From an uncultured Eubacteriales bacterium (GTDB taxonomy: Bacteria; Bacillota; Clostridia; Oscillospirales; CAG-272): a stretch of DNA of 64,000 bases. The position numbers and the translations under genes are program-made. The stretch is taken from assembly GCA_934394585.1 (NCBI GenBank), contig CAKRQU010000001.1:62001-126000 (forward strand), in the 5' to 3' direction. How positions within the stretch are numbered: position 1 is the stretch's first letter; each line of letters opens with the position of its first letter. This document shows positions 63,575 to 64,000 of the stretch, piece after piece. The notes beneath the pieces are model-generated. The model was not told where the DNA came from. It searched no databases and saw nothing but the letters and a program-made list of their open reading frames with translations.

Positions 63575-63603
63575 ATTATACCACACGCTTTTGCGTTTGG
63601 CAA
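63575..63603 (-). promoter_or_regulatory. Promoter of the V-ATPase operon
   Basis: TTGCCA, 17 bases, TATAAT on the minus strand. The TAA stop of the upstream gene lies within the -10 box. Confidence 0.8.
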
Positions 63604-64000
63604 TTGTTTTTTTCCTCAATCCGATGATCAATTACTATGCTTTTGCCCAAAAAACGACGTTTTTTCGTTTTTATCGGGATCTCGTTTATATACTCGCTCA
63701 TACGGCGTTTCTCTTCTTTGCCGAAGAGGTTTATTACCTCAACATATTTTTCTCCGTCAAAAAAGGTTTCCGCGCCTTTCTTTATCGGAACGGCAAGCGT
63801 TTCATCGGAAAGCCTCCACGACTGAGCAATCCTTTTGTAGACTTTCAGCTTTCCGTTTTCGGAAAAAATTATATCAAGCGTTATGTCCGCCCGCTCGCCA
63901 CTTTCGTATCTCACTCTCGGAATTATACGAAAAAATATTTTCCTTCCGTCTCCCGCCGACGAAAGCACGGCTTTCATCGCATTGTCCGAAAGTTCCTCGT
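63576..64000 (-). CDS. Unrecognised protein, C-terminal part; runs off right edge
   Basis: About 141 residues are visible, with the frame open to the right edge. The sequence is beta-rich with basic patches (KKRRFLGKSIVIDHRIEEKN) and has no motif I recognise. Its stop is immediately upstream of the V-ATPase genes, on the same strand, but those have their own promoter. Confidence 0.6.
   Translation of the reverse strand, partial: EELSDNAMKAVLSSAGDGRKIFFRIIPRVRYESGERADITLDIIFSENGKLKVYKRIAQSWRLSDETLAVPIKKGAETFFDGEKYVEVINLFGKEEKRRMSEYINEIPIKTKKRRFLGKSIVIDHRIEEKNNCQTQKRVV

Overview
The window reads as a chromosomal segment of a low-to-mid GC Gram-positive Clostridia (Bacillota), probably a gut-type member of the Oscillospirales/Christensenellales area. 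The evidence is strong AGGAGG ribosome sites, consensus sigma-A promoters with 17-bp spacers, a SipW-type signal peptidase with its substrates, DUF421/DUF4363, DUF1292 and DUF3048 proteins, a Na+-type V-ATPase operon in the ntpFIKECGABD order, and a type II-A-like cas9 remnant. The exact taxon cannot be fixed from this sequence.

Layout. 0-20 kb is housekeeping and stress genes: a DUF3048 lipoprotein (cut by the left edge), DUF421/DUF4363, a secreted cyclophilin, a serine hydrolase, a cation/proton antiporter divergent from a LysR regulator, an mtnN-pepT-trkA-trkH run, a ribbon-helix-helix protein with clpB, ybaK-ansA and a HAD phosphatase. 20.8-31.1 kb is one leftward operon: a TasA-like SipW-dependent protein, a membrane protein, a signal peptidase, two more SipW-type secreted proteins and a 2,005-residue repeat protein. 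32.2-35.2 kb is a TrpXYZ-type ABC importer preceded by a leader peptide that is mostly Tyr and Phe codons, followed by a hairpin and a terminator. 36.3-41.3 kb is a second ABC importer operon. 41.5-44.8 kb is a serine recombinase next to a cas9 gene cut off after its REC lobe, with an apparently intact tracrRNA. 45.4-46.6 kb holds eight tRNA genes in two divergent operons. 46.7-50.8 kb holds a GH3 glycosidase, a chorismate mutase and an amino-acid permease. 50.8-54.9 kb holds a structured RNA candidate, DUF1292, and cysS-rimO-pgsA. 55-63.6 kb is the V-ATPase operon.

The most unusual feature is a family of six long non-coding dispersed repeats (about 0.84, 4.6, 12.8, 17.2, 20.3 and 35.3 kb). 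Each has a core of about 505-512 bp (one copy shortened internally to 459 bp, one truncated to about 320 bp) with inverted-repeat ends. The cores are flanked by interchangeable hairpins whose stem bases change in compensating pairs. Every junction between converging genes from 0 to 41 kb carries exactly one copy (five of five); the sixth copy follows the ansA 3' end. None lies in 36.3-64 kb.

Other points to check are the Tyr/Phe attenuator, the SipW/giant-protein operon with its operator-like inverted repeat, poly-G tract and intercistronic hairpins, the broken CRISPR locus that kept its tracrRNA, and an ABC ATPase with a roughly 127-residue insertion. Family names rest on recognising motifs by eye; no database search was possible.
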